Source: Isoperla grammatica (lineage: Eukaryota; Arthropoda; Insecta; Plecoptera; Perlodidae). From it: DNA of 64,000 bases. The position numbers and the translations under genes were made by a program. Shown piece after piece: positions 10,301 through 21,785 of this stretch (its first letter is position 1; each line of letters opens with the position of its first letter). The stretch is taken from the NCBI GenBank assembly GCA_945910005.1, contig OX246743.1:37479398-37543397 (forward strand). The letters are read 5' to 3'. The notes beneath the pieces were generated by a model that saw only the letters and a program-made list of their open reading frames with translations, searched no databases and had not been told where the DNA came from.

Positions 10301-12628
10301 CCGTGTCTTTTAATAGATGTGAGTTTCTTTTTTTTTTTAGATACGGTTTGATGAATGTTGCAAATCTCTTGGATAGATGAAGTTACAATTCTGTAAGTAC
10401 TGAAAGTGAACAACGAAATATAACTATTGGCATCGTTTATTTGGTCATATTGTGAAAAATATGACCATTTCATGGTCTTCTTCTGCTCTTATGGCCAGTG
10501 CCCGGATGTGTTGAAATCCTAACAGGATGCATGCAAAAGTTGAGTGTACCCGCGGAATGTGCATGTGTCAATCTTTTGAGACACGAAGACATTTTTTTTA
10601 ATAACAGCTGCATCAAACCAATTCAAGAATTGGTAACACGAAAAAAAGGTTCAATTAAAAAATATTATATAATCATTATTACTTATTGTTTTTAAAGATA
10701 AAGTTTCTATAGTTCTCACCTGGCACTTGTAGAAGATGCTGGCGTAGAAACCGTCCAACAGGCCGTCACACTCGAAGTCGATATCGTTGGGAACGCGGTC
10801 GAAGAAGGGATACTCGGAGAGGTTGTACCCTCGGGGCAGCTCCCGCGGTAGATTGGGGTCAAAGACGTAGTCTATCTGAGGGATCCCGCTCAGTGGAGAC
10901 TTCGTGGTCGCGTTGCCTTCCGCTGTCACGTTCTCATGCTGGGGACACAGGGAGACTGTTTTATAGGAGACAACTACCCAACTACTCGGAGAGGTTGTAT
11001 CCTCGGGGCAGCTCCCGCGGTAGATTGGGGTCTAGGACGTAGTCTATCTGAGGGATCCCGCTCAGCGGAGACTTGGTGGTCGCGTTGCCTTCCGCTGTCA
11101 CGTTTTCATGCTGGGGACATAGGGAGACTGTTTTATAGGAGACAACTACCCAACTACTCGGAGAGGTTGTATCCTCGGGGCAGCTCCCGCGGTAGATTGG
11201 GGTCCAGAACGTATCCCGCTATACGTTCCGAATCATTATGCATAATGTGTGATAATAGGTCTACAATGTTTTAAACCTATGAACGCTGACTAAGGCTCTG
11301 TAGCTACTTTAATTTTTAGCTATTACATCAAATTTTAACTTCAAGTTTGAATTTAAACAAATAAATATTGCTAGTTGTTGACGCTCACCAAAACACATTC
11401 TTATCGGAAACACAGAACCTCCTTTTAACCTTTGATTATAATCATGTTGTGCATTACATATTTTCCCACAAATAGAAAATTGAAAAAATTGAACAAGTTG
11501 TTGTTTCAAAACATCATTGAACGTAAGCCTATAAACTTCCTTTATTGACTGGTTATTTCATAGACAAGCAATGAGATACAAAATAATTTATATTTTTTGA
11601 GCGAGTCTAGTTTGAGTAAGGGCAATTAATGAAATGAAAGCAATACTAAAATGAAAATTATCGAAATGAGGAATCGACCGCATATCTTCAAGCTTTACGC
11701 ACGACCCGGGTGATAAGACCGTTGGTACGTTAAGGTTGTATGTGCCGGGTTCGATTCCCAGTCTTGTCAAATAATTTTCAAATGATAATAATCATATAAT
11801 AAATGAAGAAATAAGAACTGTATAAGTTCAATGGGGTGTTTTACATTTTTGTTTTAAATATTGTTTCCATAATGTTATTAAATAAAAATAAATAAATAAA
11901 TTCACATTTTGAGTCTACCCACTCAGTAACGAAACTAATTTCCAGTGGAGGACCTTATTTAAAGCGACTAAACCAACCCTGTAGGCTCCGAACACCATCG
12001 ACGAGTGAGCGATAACCAATCAAAGACCGATATTTCAAACACGAAACATATGAATCAATGATTGGACAGTGCGAACACCTGCGGACAAATGCCAGAATCA
12101 ACAAGGCCGATTCAGAACAACTTTGAATTTGAGTGCTTCGTTGCTAGGACGGCTCCAAAGTCACCGTTTACTTATTCCTAAGCCAAGAAGTAATGGAATT
12201 GAATCCACATTAGAAGTTAAAAACTTCTACCTGAAGCGGGATTTGAACCCGGGACCTTCTGCATTGGAAGCAGGGATGCTAACCACTGGACCAACGAGCC
12301 ACCTTTTATTATGTTACACCCCTTTTGTTGACCTCCACCCCCCTCCGCCCCCCAAAAACGCTCCTGAGCACCTCCCACGCAGCGTACCTCCTCATCTTCA
12401 CATTATTTACCTTTCTTGTCCACAGTCGTTTTCTTGGGACGGTTGACGTCGAGTTCGAGCTTACCTCTGCTTCGACCGTCGTTTCCGGTGTTTCTGTCGT
12501 CGTTGACGTCGTTGTTGGGGGCGTCGGACTCGTCCACGCGACCGTCGTTGTGTAGTTGCGCTGTTTCTTGAGCAGGGAGGGAGGCTTTAGGTTAAGTCCT
12601 TCGACAATGGCGATGCCGATCAAGAGTC
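1113..12628 (-). CDS. CBM14 (peritrophin-A) cuticular protein gene, CPAP1-like; 5' end missing
   Basis: This is a spliced minus-strand gene with exons 12628-12411 (alternative end 12465), 10938-10720, 3267-3134 and 1335-1113. The junction phases agree: phase 0 between exons 2/3 and 3/4, phase 2 between exons 4/5. The product would be secreted and bind chitin in cuticle or another extracellular matrix. In order it shows the end of a hydrophobic signal peptide, a Thr/Pro-rich linker, a conserved block around PQIDYVFDPNLPREL, and one type-2 chitin-binding domain. That domain has six cysteines, in FEC, KCQ, HHC, FLC, FIC and VDC, and is cut by intron 3 just after CQ. A Thr-rich, Arg-rich and acidic tail follows. 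From exon 2 on it is about 245-263 residues. One CBM14 domain plus low-complexity flanks fits the insect CPAP1 group; I do not assign an ortholog. The initiator methionine lies in an upstream exon not identified with confidence. Exon limits come from splice consensus, not from transcript data. Confidence 0.85.
1363..1694. repeat. 32-bp minisatellite, 10 copies, in intron 4
   Basis: Units of the form GGTATCAGGCACACAGCAAC plus ATAGTAGAGGTC start every 32 bases, with TCAGGC or its variant at 1371, 1403, 1435 and so on to 1659. The last unit carries a short insertion (CGCCG). The array begins about 30 bases upstream of the exon 5 acceptor, so it occupies the end of the intron where a branch point is expected. 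It has no spacers, so it is not CRISPR. Confidence 0.95.
1759..1904. mobile_element. PIF/Harbinger-like MITE, family A copy 1
   Basis: The ends GGGCCGGTCTTACAAT and ATTGTAAGACTGGACC form terminal inverted repeats about 16 bp long, flanked by TAA at 1756-1758 and 1905-1907. Related copies lie at 25677 and 61950. There is no coding capacity. A three-base TTA/TAA target duplication is characteristic of PIF/Harbinger elements; the superfamily is inferred. Confidence 0.8.
2117..2579. mobile_element. TIR element of about 460 bp
   Basis: The left end GGGGCCGGATTCACAAGAGG and the right end CCTCTTGTGAATCCGGCCCT are inverted repeats continuing through TCTTAACTTAGG for about 32 bp. The interior holds no long frame. 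It sits in intron 4. A shorter element with related ends (GGATTCACAAAG) lies at 31078-31330. No target duplication is clear. Confidence 0.75.
3134..3267 (-). CDS. CBM14 gene exon 4 (second half of chitin-binding domain)
   Basis: The acceptor CTTGTTTCAG precedes 3267, and the donor CG|GTAAAC ends the exon at 3134. It encodes IYHHCVSGTRYDFLCANYTA through VDCVNSAKWFF plus two bases of an Arg codon (44 codons and 2 nt). It supplies cysteines 3 to 6 of the domain and aromatic residues typical of the chitin-contact face (YHH, RYDF, NYTAFD). Joined to exon 3 it restores the CQ-x-Y-x-x-C core. NYT is a possible N-glycosylation site. Confidence 0.88.
3268..10719 (-). other. Intron 3 of the CBM14 gene, about 7.45 kb
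   Basis: This is AT-rich DNA between the donor GTGAGA at the exon 3 end and the acceptor TTTCAG before exon 4. I see no exon, intact transposon or structured RNA. Frames such as the 61-codon minus-strand one near 8424-8609 match nothing I recognise. Around 9000-9095 there is a degraded pol III B-box-like sequence (GGTTCGATTAT). At 9890-10150 the DNA is richer in CpG (CACGTG, ACGCGC) with no gene attached. Confidence 0.75.
10720..10938 (-). CDS. CBM14 gene exon 3 (conserved block and start of chitin-binding domain)
   Basis: The acceptor TGTGTCCCCAG precedes 10938, and the donor CAG|GTGAGA ends it at 10720. The 219 bases are 73 codons, phase 0 at both ends. The peptide starts HENVTAEGNATTKSP with two N-glycosylation sequons (NVT, NAT). 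It continues IPQIDYVFDPNLPREL and GYNLSEYPFFDRVP, and ends in FECDGLLDGFYASIFYKCQ with cysteines 1 and 2 of the CBM14 fold. Exon length, phase and motif order fit one another, so this is the best-supported exon in the window. Confidence 0.92.
10811..11216 (-). pseudogene. Tandem 172-bp partial duplications of exon 3
   Basis: The segment running from within exon 3 across its acceptor into the intron is repeated at a 172-bp period. TACTCGGAGAGG occurs at 10811 (the real exon), 10983 and 11155. Copy 2 (10983-11110) keeps the acceptor GTCCCCAG and an open HENVTAEGNATTKSP frame with one F-to-L change (YVLDPN). It then meets a stop at the duplication junction (SE-TAG), so it lacks both cysteines and the donor. 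Copy 3 (11155 to about 11216) keeps only the stretch from LDPN to the same junction. High identity implies a recent event. Confidence 0.88.
11700..11767 (+). mobile_element. Degraded tRNA-derived SINE head
   Basis: A perfect pol III B box (GGTTCGATTCC) sits in GTGCCGGGTTCGATTCCCAG, with a weak A-box-like stretch about 40 bases earlier. The cloverleaf is not convincing, so it is a SINE remnant rather than a tRNA gene. Confidence 0.4.
11881..12304 (-). mobile_element. Full-length tRNA-derived SINE in intron 2
   Basis: Read on the minus strand, it starts GGTGGCTCGTTGGTCCAGTG, has an A box (TGGTCCAGTGGTTAGCA) and an exact B box (GGTTCAAATCC). It continues into a body of about 340 bp and ends in an (ATTT)n-like A/T tail at 11881-11905. 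The anticodon loop position reads CCA (Trp-like), but the cloverleaf is imperfect. A second copy of the body and tail without the head lies at 62838-63174. It sits just downstream of exon 2 of the CBM14 gene. Confidence 0.8.
12411..12628 (-). CDS. CBM14 gene exon 2 (end of signal peptide, Thr/Pro linker)
   Basis: The acceptor TCTATGTTGCAG precedes 12628. The exon starts in phase 1 with GA-CTC and encodes LLIGIAIVEGLNLKPPSLL, which looks like the C-terminal half of a signal peptide and its cleavage region. A Thr/Pro/Ser linker (YTTTVAWTSPTPPTTTSTTT) follows. Two phase-0 donors are present: GAG|GTAAGC at 12465 and AAG|GTAAAT at 12411. The longer form adds a basic PRKRLWTRK stretch. Both keep the frame into exon 3. 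Open frame continues upstream to an ATG at 12719, but it crosses the acceptor and touches a MITE, so I read that part as intron. Confidence 0.75.
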
Positions 12629-12718
12629 CTGCAACATAGATACAACGATGATTAGTGGGGTGTTTATAAAATAGGAACAGCATAGATATGATTGTTATAG
12701 TTGTCCCAAGACTACACA

Positions 12719-12828
12719 TGCTTTCGTCACAGGCACTGGTCCGTAGCCAATCAGCAATCGGTATTGGCGCTGGTGTGTCTCGGGCGGTTCGCCGGTTGGC
12801 TACGACTGCCCCGGATGTGACGAAAGCA
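12719..12828. mobile_element. Short TIR element (MITE family C, copy 1)
   Basis: TGCTTTCGTCACA and TGTGACGAAAGCA are exact 13-bp terminal inverted repeats of a 110-bp element. The interior contains TAGCCAATCAGCAATCGGTAT, which recurs in diverged copies near 26153 and 62111-62216. It lies 90 bp upstream of the exon 2 acceptor. Confidence 0.75.
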
Positions 12829-15205
12829 GGTGTAAAGTAATCTTGGGTCCACTATAATATGATCACGAGTGTAGTAGGAGGATTTATAAACTGAGCCGCT
12901 GTATCATTATTCTTATTTTATCAACAATTTTAAATTAAATCATTTTTTCATTATTTAAATTTGATTGTGATGATGCCCCTAAATACGTCAGTATAAACAT
13001 AATGAAGTCTTCGTGTTTACTAAACAAAAGAGTCATACGAAAGTGAATACAATGACGGTACGAAAATGAACATAGAATTTAAACTAAGTATAATTACTGT
13101 CAAATTTTGTCTAAACCGCCATTCTCGCATTCGGTATTGTTACCCATCCGTTGACGAGGTCTACACCTCCTATGCAAACCCAAACATAAAGAAAATTGAA
13201 ATATATTTCAACACCCTACATTTCCTTGTGTTCTTTTCAATTGTCTAGTATAAAAAACGATAATTTAACTTGAATCTTCAGCGTTCTTATAAAAACCGGA
13301 AGACTAAGACGAAATCTATAACAATGCGTTACACATGCATATGTACCATTTTGAATTATATTTGTCGATGTTTTCATCGCAGAACATTGATTTATTAAAT
13401 CGTAACATGGTTCTCAAATGAGCATGACAATCCGTGCACTTATTTCCTGTCTGTATACAGCATTATGACTACAGTCCCTAGTAATAATCGTTATAGTAGA
13501 AGTAGACCAGGAAATGTGCCCCTTTTAAGATTATCGCTTGTCCGTGCGTTGAGATCTCCACATGTAACTAATAGTAATTTGTATCGTAAACTCATTCTCG
13601 TGTGAATTACTGGTAGCAACTCACTTATTACGGTGCTCGAACTTTGGAGTATCGAGTGCCATAATTTCATTGCAAAATCTCATCATTATGTAATACTAGA
13701 ATAGAAATAAATACACATTATTCATAGACTAGGACGCTCAAAGCACGAACAAAAACGTAAGACAATCGAAAGTTATCGTTTAGGTAACAAATTGGTGCAG
13801 AAAATTTGAAAGAGTATCAATTACTGTTATTGATAACCCATATCGTGATGTTTTTAAGCGAGAAATTTGCAAGGAAAGATTTATTGGCTATAACAGTCAC
13901 GAGTATTTTAGTGCGAGATTGAAGTAAGAGTGCTGGTTAATACAATTTCGTACAATATATAGGCATAGAGATATATATCTCTATGATATAGGCATCCGTC
14001 AAAAAACAATACATATTCACTATAATTTTTATATATAGACCATGGACGTTTAAAAAAACATCAGCTAAGTGTGATTACAACAATTCACATCTTGTATAGT
14101 ATTCTTAACTATAAACATTTCAAAAACGCCTCATCATTTCCGGGTCGTTGTTCTTAATATTATTGTTATTGCGTGTATGATAATTTTTATTGTTACAATC
14201 CATTGCATAAGAATTATTTTCTATTGTTTTATTACTATATTACTGTCAGTTATATTGTAATGGCATTTATGTGATGTAATCGAGAACAGGTTCAATAAAA
14301 TAGCACAATCATATGTCGGCCGGTCTACTTACCATTATAATAACGAAGTGGGAATCTGTATGAGATCTACGCGAAATACATTTTCCAATTTTAAAATAGA
14401 CTGTAATGTGTTGCTATCTAGATTCTATACGTGTACTCATTACAATCGGCAGGTAAAGTATAGAAATCTACCATAAATATACCATATCATTAATATGCAC
14501 CATCTTAACTACATCTGCGAGCCAGGAAGTCATTGTTAATTAGTACGGGGATATACTAAGTGAAGCTCTAATTAGTATGTCCATACAGAACAAGAACTCC
14601 TGTCTAACTGCCTGGATTAATACCCGGAGGCAAAGATATACCCTACATTAAGGGAAGGCCCTAATTGTTTAGGATTTTGTTTTTCTAATTTAAAATCATG
14701 TACAGAACAATTCCGGAGCTATGCTATTAACTAGGTGCTATCTCAATTCATCTGGGCTAAATTTCTAACAACATTGCTAGTTTACAACTTTATACCATTG
14801 TATAGTTTAGTTAAGGTGAAACTTCTTTTTAAAATCTAAAGTTTAAATAATTGTATATTTTATAGCTGTAGGCCTTCCCTCGCTGAATATCAAGAAACTT
14901 GGCTAGGTCTTATTTCTCTCTTCAATTGAGCAATCACAGTACACGATGTATGCAAATTTATTTCTTTTCGCAACGAAACAAAACGTGGAATGGTTTTAGT
15001 ATCACATTTCGTGTGCTCATCACTTAGAGAATTACCCAACATTTTCAATAACGAGTAGACTTAAGTACTCATAAATATTACAGAACGTGCACTGAGCTCG
15101 TCTGCATCTGCATGACTTTCGAGTAAATCTAATGTGAATGACCTCGTGAATCGAAAGGTTGCAAATTACTATTGCTAGAGGGACCGGTAGCACAATCGTA
15201 CAGTG
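12829..15205. other. AT-rich stretch without recognisable genes
   Basis: I see no exon, SINE or intact TIR element. A short palindrome, CATAGAGATATATATCTCTATG, lies around 13967-13992. If the CBM14 leader exon is further right, this is part of its first intron. Confidence 0.5.
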
Positions 15206-15358
15206 GGGTCGTGCAAACAGCGGAGCACATTCGTGCAAATAGCAGATCACATAGTCGTGCAAATAGCGGATCATAGTCGACAGTCGTGCAAACAGCGGAG
15301 CACATTCGTGCAAATAGCAGATCATAGTCGACAGTCGTGCAAATAGCAGAGCACAGCT
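15206..15358. repeat. Degenerate CGTGCAAATAGC minisatellite
   Basis: Six occurrences of CGTGCAAAYAGC alternate with AGATCATAGTCGACAGT and GGAGCACATT segments, giving units of about 20-29 bp in an irregular order. The open frame on the minus strand here is repeat read-through. Confidence 0.8.
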
Positions 15359-16794
15359 GGAGGTATTTCTCGATAAACGTGAGAATCATCTCGCTAATCT
15401 TGTCTTCAGATGAATATTCCCATGTGTTTAATCATTAACTACCTAATTATTTAAGACAGTTAGTTCTAATAAACGGCGAGTTGTGAGATATTTGCCTAGT
15501 CAGAAAACTATCAATTAAACTTTCGCCTAAAAAGAAAAAAGAAAAGTCTTGGCATACATAAAACAACATTGAATTTTATACATGCATGATATTACGAAAC
15601 TTATGTATTCCAAACTTTTATAAATACATACGTGAGTCAGGAATTATTTTTTGTTTACTTAGACAAAAAAGAGCTGAATGATTCTGGAATTCACTCAATT
15701 TGAACAACGCTCACATTTTGTTTCGAAACAATCTACATTACTAACTGATGGAAGAAAACATGAGAGGATCCTTAATTTGATAGACTGGTTCCAAATCAAC
15801 GGATCATGACTAATTGAATGTTGTAAATGTGTCGAGAAGTAATTAGTTACGAAACGCATGTGCTTAGTTTTCAAAACGTAATTGTCATAGTGCTGGAACT
15901 ACTAAATATTTCTTAAGGTATTGTACCTTTACCAAAATTTACCTTCAATTCAAATATAAAAATGTATCAACAACAATAGTATTAAGTTTTCAAATACATG
16001 AGTTCAAATATTGTACCGCAAATCTAAGAAAATGTGTTTACTGGTCATCTATCAACATAGGTCTTAACAAGTTTCCCGAATATACTGGCTATATCCACGT
16101 TTATACGAAAGATAAATGACAACGCTGTACGATAGAGATGTGACAACACAGCATTGCATGACCTATCGATGCAGGAAGTAATGCACATTGTGGGAGAGTT
16201 ACATTGCTATGCTCAATGTTAAATGGTCACACCTATTACATGACAAGTAGAGAATATATAAATTACTTTATACAGTCTGAACATGAATGTATGTATATAG
16301 AAAGGATGTACACTCCCTCACATAAGTCAATGAAGGGCCGAACAGAATTTCTACTCTAACTACTCCCTTGCACTCACCGTATTATGTTTTTTAATCAATG
16401 TTATTTACGGATCAATATACAGTTTATTACATTGATGAGCAATAACGATCAGCAACCATAACAAGTTTGATTTACTGTGGTTATTAGTACCCAAAACTCA
16501 TACAAAAAATAATGAATACACACACGTGTATTCACTAATTTTACTTTAACTTACTTGAGAGTTCGTAAAGACTATCAAAAAAATATAACGGACAAAGTTT
16601 AATGTTTCTTGATATCTTGATCTTGATATTATGCACAGATAAAGAATATTCAGTATCATTATTTCTGGATGGTTTGTCTGTTTTTTAATTTGTTTTGGTT
16701 TCTTATATTTGAGTCTGAGCACGATTCCACTACCTCAAATTCAAGCCGAAATAAATTGTAAAACTTATATCAATTGTTAGTCCATACCTATTAC

Positions 16795-16839
16795 CCAGAC
16801 AGGTATTCTTTGTTCCTCCTGTCTGGTGTTTTTTTTTTT
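16795..16839 (+). other. 9-bp hairpin followed by a T run
   Basis: CCAGACAGG (16795-16803) pairs with CCTGTCTGG (16818-16826), and a run of T follows. It resembles a pol III or hairpin terminator, but no transcript unit leads into it. Confidence 0.35.
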
Positions 16840-18250
16840 AAATGAATAAAGTGGCGCCCTAAGAAGTTTTGTGAAGGTATGTGTGTTACGAGAATGAAGG
16901 AGATCCACGACCGTTCTCCACAATGACGGGACGTCACAAACTTACGTACACTCCTTATGTCCTGAGGTTATTTTTGTAACAGATGAAAATGAAAGGAATT
17001 TTTATAAACTGTACAATGCTCGAAGAATGTCTTCTTAAATAAATACCCAAAAGTTTAGCCCCCGAGGTATGTGCGTAATAAGGTTTCCTAGTAATTGCGT
17101 GAGGAGACTAGTTAAATCACTGTCGACCAATCAGACATAATACGGACATACCCCGGTAGGCAGATATTCACTAATTGGCATTCATAGCCTAGTTTAAAAT
17201 ATTAGGTGATTATAATTATACTATTCAATCTAAGAAATATATCTCAATTTGAAGAATGTTCGCTTGCGGAAATAATTTATTTCGTAACAGTGAAAGGAGT
17301 CAACAAATATTAAACTGTATGCATAAATGCAGTTACATGTTAAAACTTTGGATGCAGCGTCCAATAAATGTGTTTTATATTAATTAGCGCCACCTTATCT
17401 TTGTATTAATTGCCTATCTGAAACAATAATTTATAGACTGAAAAGGTAACTTATTTTTCCGTGATACTTTTATTCTCACTCACTTATAAGCTCAACTCGG
17501 TTGGCTATATCTTTTTCATGGATTGGGTTTTGGGGCTGCTACATTTTCTGTTCTACTGTAAGTAGAACTTACCGCGTATAGGTACATAATATCTGATAGT
17601 TTATCAACAATTTATGAAAGTACTATAGACGAACTACTACCATTGTTTCATTGTAATTATTAATTATTGTATTTCTTTGTAAATCAGCTTCATAACTGAA
17701 TAGGATAGACATTAATTAAATAAGTACATCAATACATAATGTTGTGCTTCTCATAGAACTGAACCAATTGATCGCACCAGAAGGTTCCGATAGACGGAAG
17801 CGACCTTGACAGTTCCGAGGTCTAAGCCAAGGACCAGTAACAAACTAACGGTTGTTCTAGACCAACTATGAAAGTCCAACGCATTTAATTGCAGTGTTGC
17901 ATACAAGGATTCATGTGTGTAGGATACTTTCTGTGTTTGGGTTCGTAATGGGCGTCACTCGTTGCTGACTGAGGGATGTTTAATGACTGAATGTCAAAAC
18001 TCGCTCAACCCAAACACAGCACCACAAAAAACAGAAATGCCCAATTTGAATTATTCATTATATATTGAACTGTTACCATCCGGCATTAGAGTCCTAAGAT
18101 CGGTGGTGAAGTATCAGTAACGCTTAATCAACTGTAGAATATTCAATATTCAATTATTCCCATGTTTGTTTGTACCATCACTGTAACACCACACTGGCAC
18201 GGTAAAAATTACGGTCATATAAGTTTAAAATAGCTATCAAATATGAACCC

Positions 18251-18328
18251 TATACACATTCATTAGTATTTTTTCGATGATTGATGTTTATCTGCTTTGA
18301 TTATGCAGACTGTCGCGTGGGTATGTTA
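18251..18328 (+). repeat. 78-bp perfect duplicate, copy 1
   Basis: The stretch from TATACACATTCATTAG to GCGTGGGTATGTTA is identical base for base to 21708-21785 in the same orientation, and flanking sequence differs on both sides. It is probably a fragment of a dispersed element. Confidence 0.9.
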
Positions 18329-21300
18329 ATACGATGCCAGTTATTTGTCAATATAACTTTTAAATTGAGTAAATAATTGTTTGTATTGGTCAATTTTGGC
18401 TATATTACAGTAAATGCAATTGTCTATAAATTATTTTTAACTGTTTCTTCTTTGCTTATGAATTTCGCCTTGAATAGATGATAATGTTAATACTGAATTG
18501 GATATTCATTAAGTAGTGTCTAAATAAACAAAAATACTTTATAAATAGATAAGATTTTTCTCAAAGTACATACTACTTAGATTATTCTTGTAATTCATTC
18601 TAAGATGGAGAAAATCTCTACTATTTCGCGAATCTTTCCAAATCACTCTCAGTGAGATAATACCGAACCGTAAACAAAGTTACAGAGTGGTTTATCGAAA
18701 GTGAAGTGTTAGAAGATCCCGTCTTTTATCACTGGACCATGTCACAGAATAGACCGGCACAAAGGAAAAGCTTCAGCACGAGATATCATCTACGATAAAC
18801 ATCGCCTAACAATAGTTTATAGTTTCAGACAAGTGAAGAACTTTCAATACACTTTTATGTACTTTACATAATTTCCCTCTCGCTAAATAAATGAATAAAT
18901 TTGAAAACTAAACAAACCTAATTAACTAACATTCGCTGCAATATGCCTCCGTATCGGGTATTGCAATCTACACACTCGGTAGATCCATCCAGTCGGTGGA
19001 ACAGATTCAATTGAATTTAAAAATATCTCCCACTTTTTCCGTGAAGATTATTACTCACGACTAATTCCACCTTGGCAGTTTGAAAGCTTAATAAGGTGTG
19101 GAAGTGTGAAAATATCAATTAGATGCTAATGTGGTATTCATGTAATGTTTACTACGCCCTTCCATTGAAATGTACCTTGGAATTGCTATATAATTATATA
19201 TAGTAACTGATACGGAGTGTCTCGATTTCCTAGACAATGTGCAAGGAAGTAGAAGACAAGACCTATGAATATGGTGATGAATGAATGATGAATGATGAAG
19301 AGCATTTCAGTCAGGTGGAGTACTGAAGTAACAATTTAAAACCGAGTGAATTTACCATTTTTCAAACATCTTAAAAATTCCAACTAAAAACTGAATGAAC
19401 ATATTATTTCCAACATTGAAATCAGCGAGGGTGATTTTTTTAAAAGTGTAACAACCAACAATCAAAAAATATAATAAAACGGTTCAGTGTCCCAGATATA
19501 CAATGCATTTACTTATTAATTTATTGTATGTTCTCATTGCTTATAAAAATTTACAAGACACGATTGTTTAGGTATGACTACCGAGAATCCTGTATTCAAG
19601 CGGCGCGCGCTGGATTCGAAGCAGGAATATACCCATAAGACCACGAACCACACAAATATATGTATATATACATATACATATTACATTGGCTCATTTAATT
19701 TAAAGGATCCACTCCAACGTCTACAGCCTGGTACATGGCAGGTATACGGGACAAACTTTGCTGCAGGTTCGTTCTTGTAAATAAATACACATACCGTCTA
19801 AGCGAGGCCCTAACAAGCAGTTAGGTTCCCTTCTCACCCAGTGGAAGTCGTAGAAAATTGAATGCATCCATGTTGGTATCAATGGAGACAGTATTTATAC
19901 AATGTAATCACATAATTTAATCTAGGAATTACCCTGTATTGAATTAATGTGCATTGATATTCATGATAATTGAATGCAATTTGACTTGTTTATGATTCTA
20001 CATTCAAAACACCCACACTATCTATTCATATATCTTTGATTGTTAGATTGTGTACGTTTCATTTTCAATTAGACTGATTGCATCTTGATAAAAGGTTACG
20101 CCCCTTTACTCCGACTCAACAAGTGTGCTATATATCTTGTGTAGTTGGCAGTGAAAGGTCGAATACAGTTATCTAGATTCTAGAATATCTCTACCAAATC
20201 GACAATAAAGTGGTGTGGTTAGTTTTTATTGCTCTGCAAGTTATAGTACGGTACAAACAACACATTTGGGTTTCGCTTTCATGCTGGAAATAGAAAATTC
20301 ATGCTTTTACACTATAAATAAAGACAAAGAAATGTGTGTTTTAATTAGATATAGTGAAAAGATTCACTTCGTATTCGGTTTGGCGTGTAAGGTACACCAT
20401 TATACTTTTGAAAACAGAATTCAGTGAATATGCGCTATTATAATTTAATATAGATTTCTCTTGTACGCAGGATCGACTAACGTTGGGATTGGGTTGATCA
20501 AGTGGGTTGGTTAGTTACAAGTGGTGTCCGGTGAGCGCTAGGGAACAAAACAAGTGCATGTGCATGTTTCTTCTATATGTCATCTTTAAAAATAACTGAT
20601 AATAACTGGTTTTTTAGTACATCCTATCAACCTTCAAATCAAAGGTATAACGATATTGAGTTCTTAGCTTAGGAAATTGTCTCTTTCTTGACAGAAATAT
20701 AGACGGGTTCTTAGGCAGGAGTTAGGTTGACAGTCTTCTTAATCCGTAGCAATTTCAAATTATCTTCTTACAGTATAGCCGGCCAGTATTAATTTGCTAT
20801 CATAAAAGTTATTTCTCGGTAGATTACCAAATCTAGAAAATGTTATTTCCTACAGAGAAGTCAGGAAGGCTCTATAAAAAAAAACACCCTTCAACAATTT
20901 GAATGGAAATAGTATCCTAGAATTGTTCGTTTGATGGGTAATGCAACTATTTTCTCCGTATGTTTTAAAATTGTGTTTCTTACAGTGAAGCAGTAGCATA
21001 GTTTTGTGTTATCGAAATCAATTTAAAAGTTGTTATTCTTGCAGTGTAGTCTTGATCGATAACGAGAGTGTCCAATGATAGCCCCGAGCAAGATCCCAAA
21101 ACAAGTTACGAAGATACTTTCAATTTTTGAAACAAGATAATTGAGATATTTAAATGATAGTTTAATGATTGCTCTTAACATTTTGAAACAACTCTATAAT
21201 GTAAATCAACAAGGGTTATTAATACTTAAGACAAGTCGATGTTCCTATTATCTCCTAGCTTGAATACCTAGGAACATGTAACACCAATGGCATTTAATAT

Positions 21301-21707
21301 TATAACAACATCTTCAAGTCGTAACAGTGTTTTCAACATAAAAACTAGTTAACATTCAAGGGGCGACCGCTGACGTAAATTGTGGCTCTTCCAGCTTAAT
21401 GTCATTGCATGTTGTAGAGGAGTTAATCCGAGAAGCCATTGGAAGGGATTTTAGAATAGGAAAAAAATCTGTGAATTGAAAAGAAAGAAAGATCTGTGTT
21501 TTCGTATATAATTATGTGGACGTGTTTTTATAATATTGTGGTTTATGAGCATCCAGTTGACTTACAAAGTGTTGGATTTGTTACGACAAATATAACTCGT
21601 TACTATATGGTAAAATATACGAATATTTACAAAATAAAATTAATTCAAATGTCGACTTTACATTTTAACACATACACACTATCCAATAAAATAGACTATA
21701 CAAATAG

Positions 21708-21785
21708 TATACACATTCATTAGTATTTTTTCGATGATTGATGTTTATCTGCTTTGATTATGCAGACTGTCGCGTGGGTATGTTA
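21708..21785 (+). repeat. 78-bp perfect duplicate, copy 2
   Basis: Identical to 18251-18328, in direct orientation 3.4 kb away. Confidence 0.9.

Noticed and set aside
10936..11274. 112-codon plus-strand frame
   Set aside because: Antisense of the duplicated exon 3 copies.
12230..12304. Functional tRNA-Trp gene on the minus strand
   Set aside because: The head is joined to a long repeated body with an A/T tail and the acceptor stem does not close.
12629..12719. Extension of exon 2 to an ATG at 12719
   Set aside because: Crosses a good acceptor, and the ATG abuts the end of a MITE, so it is probably intron.
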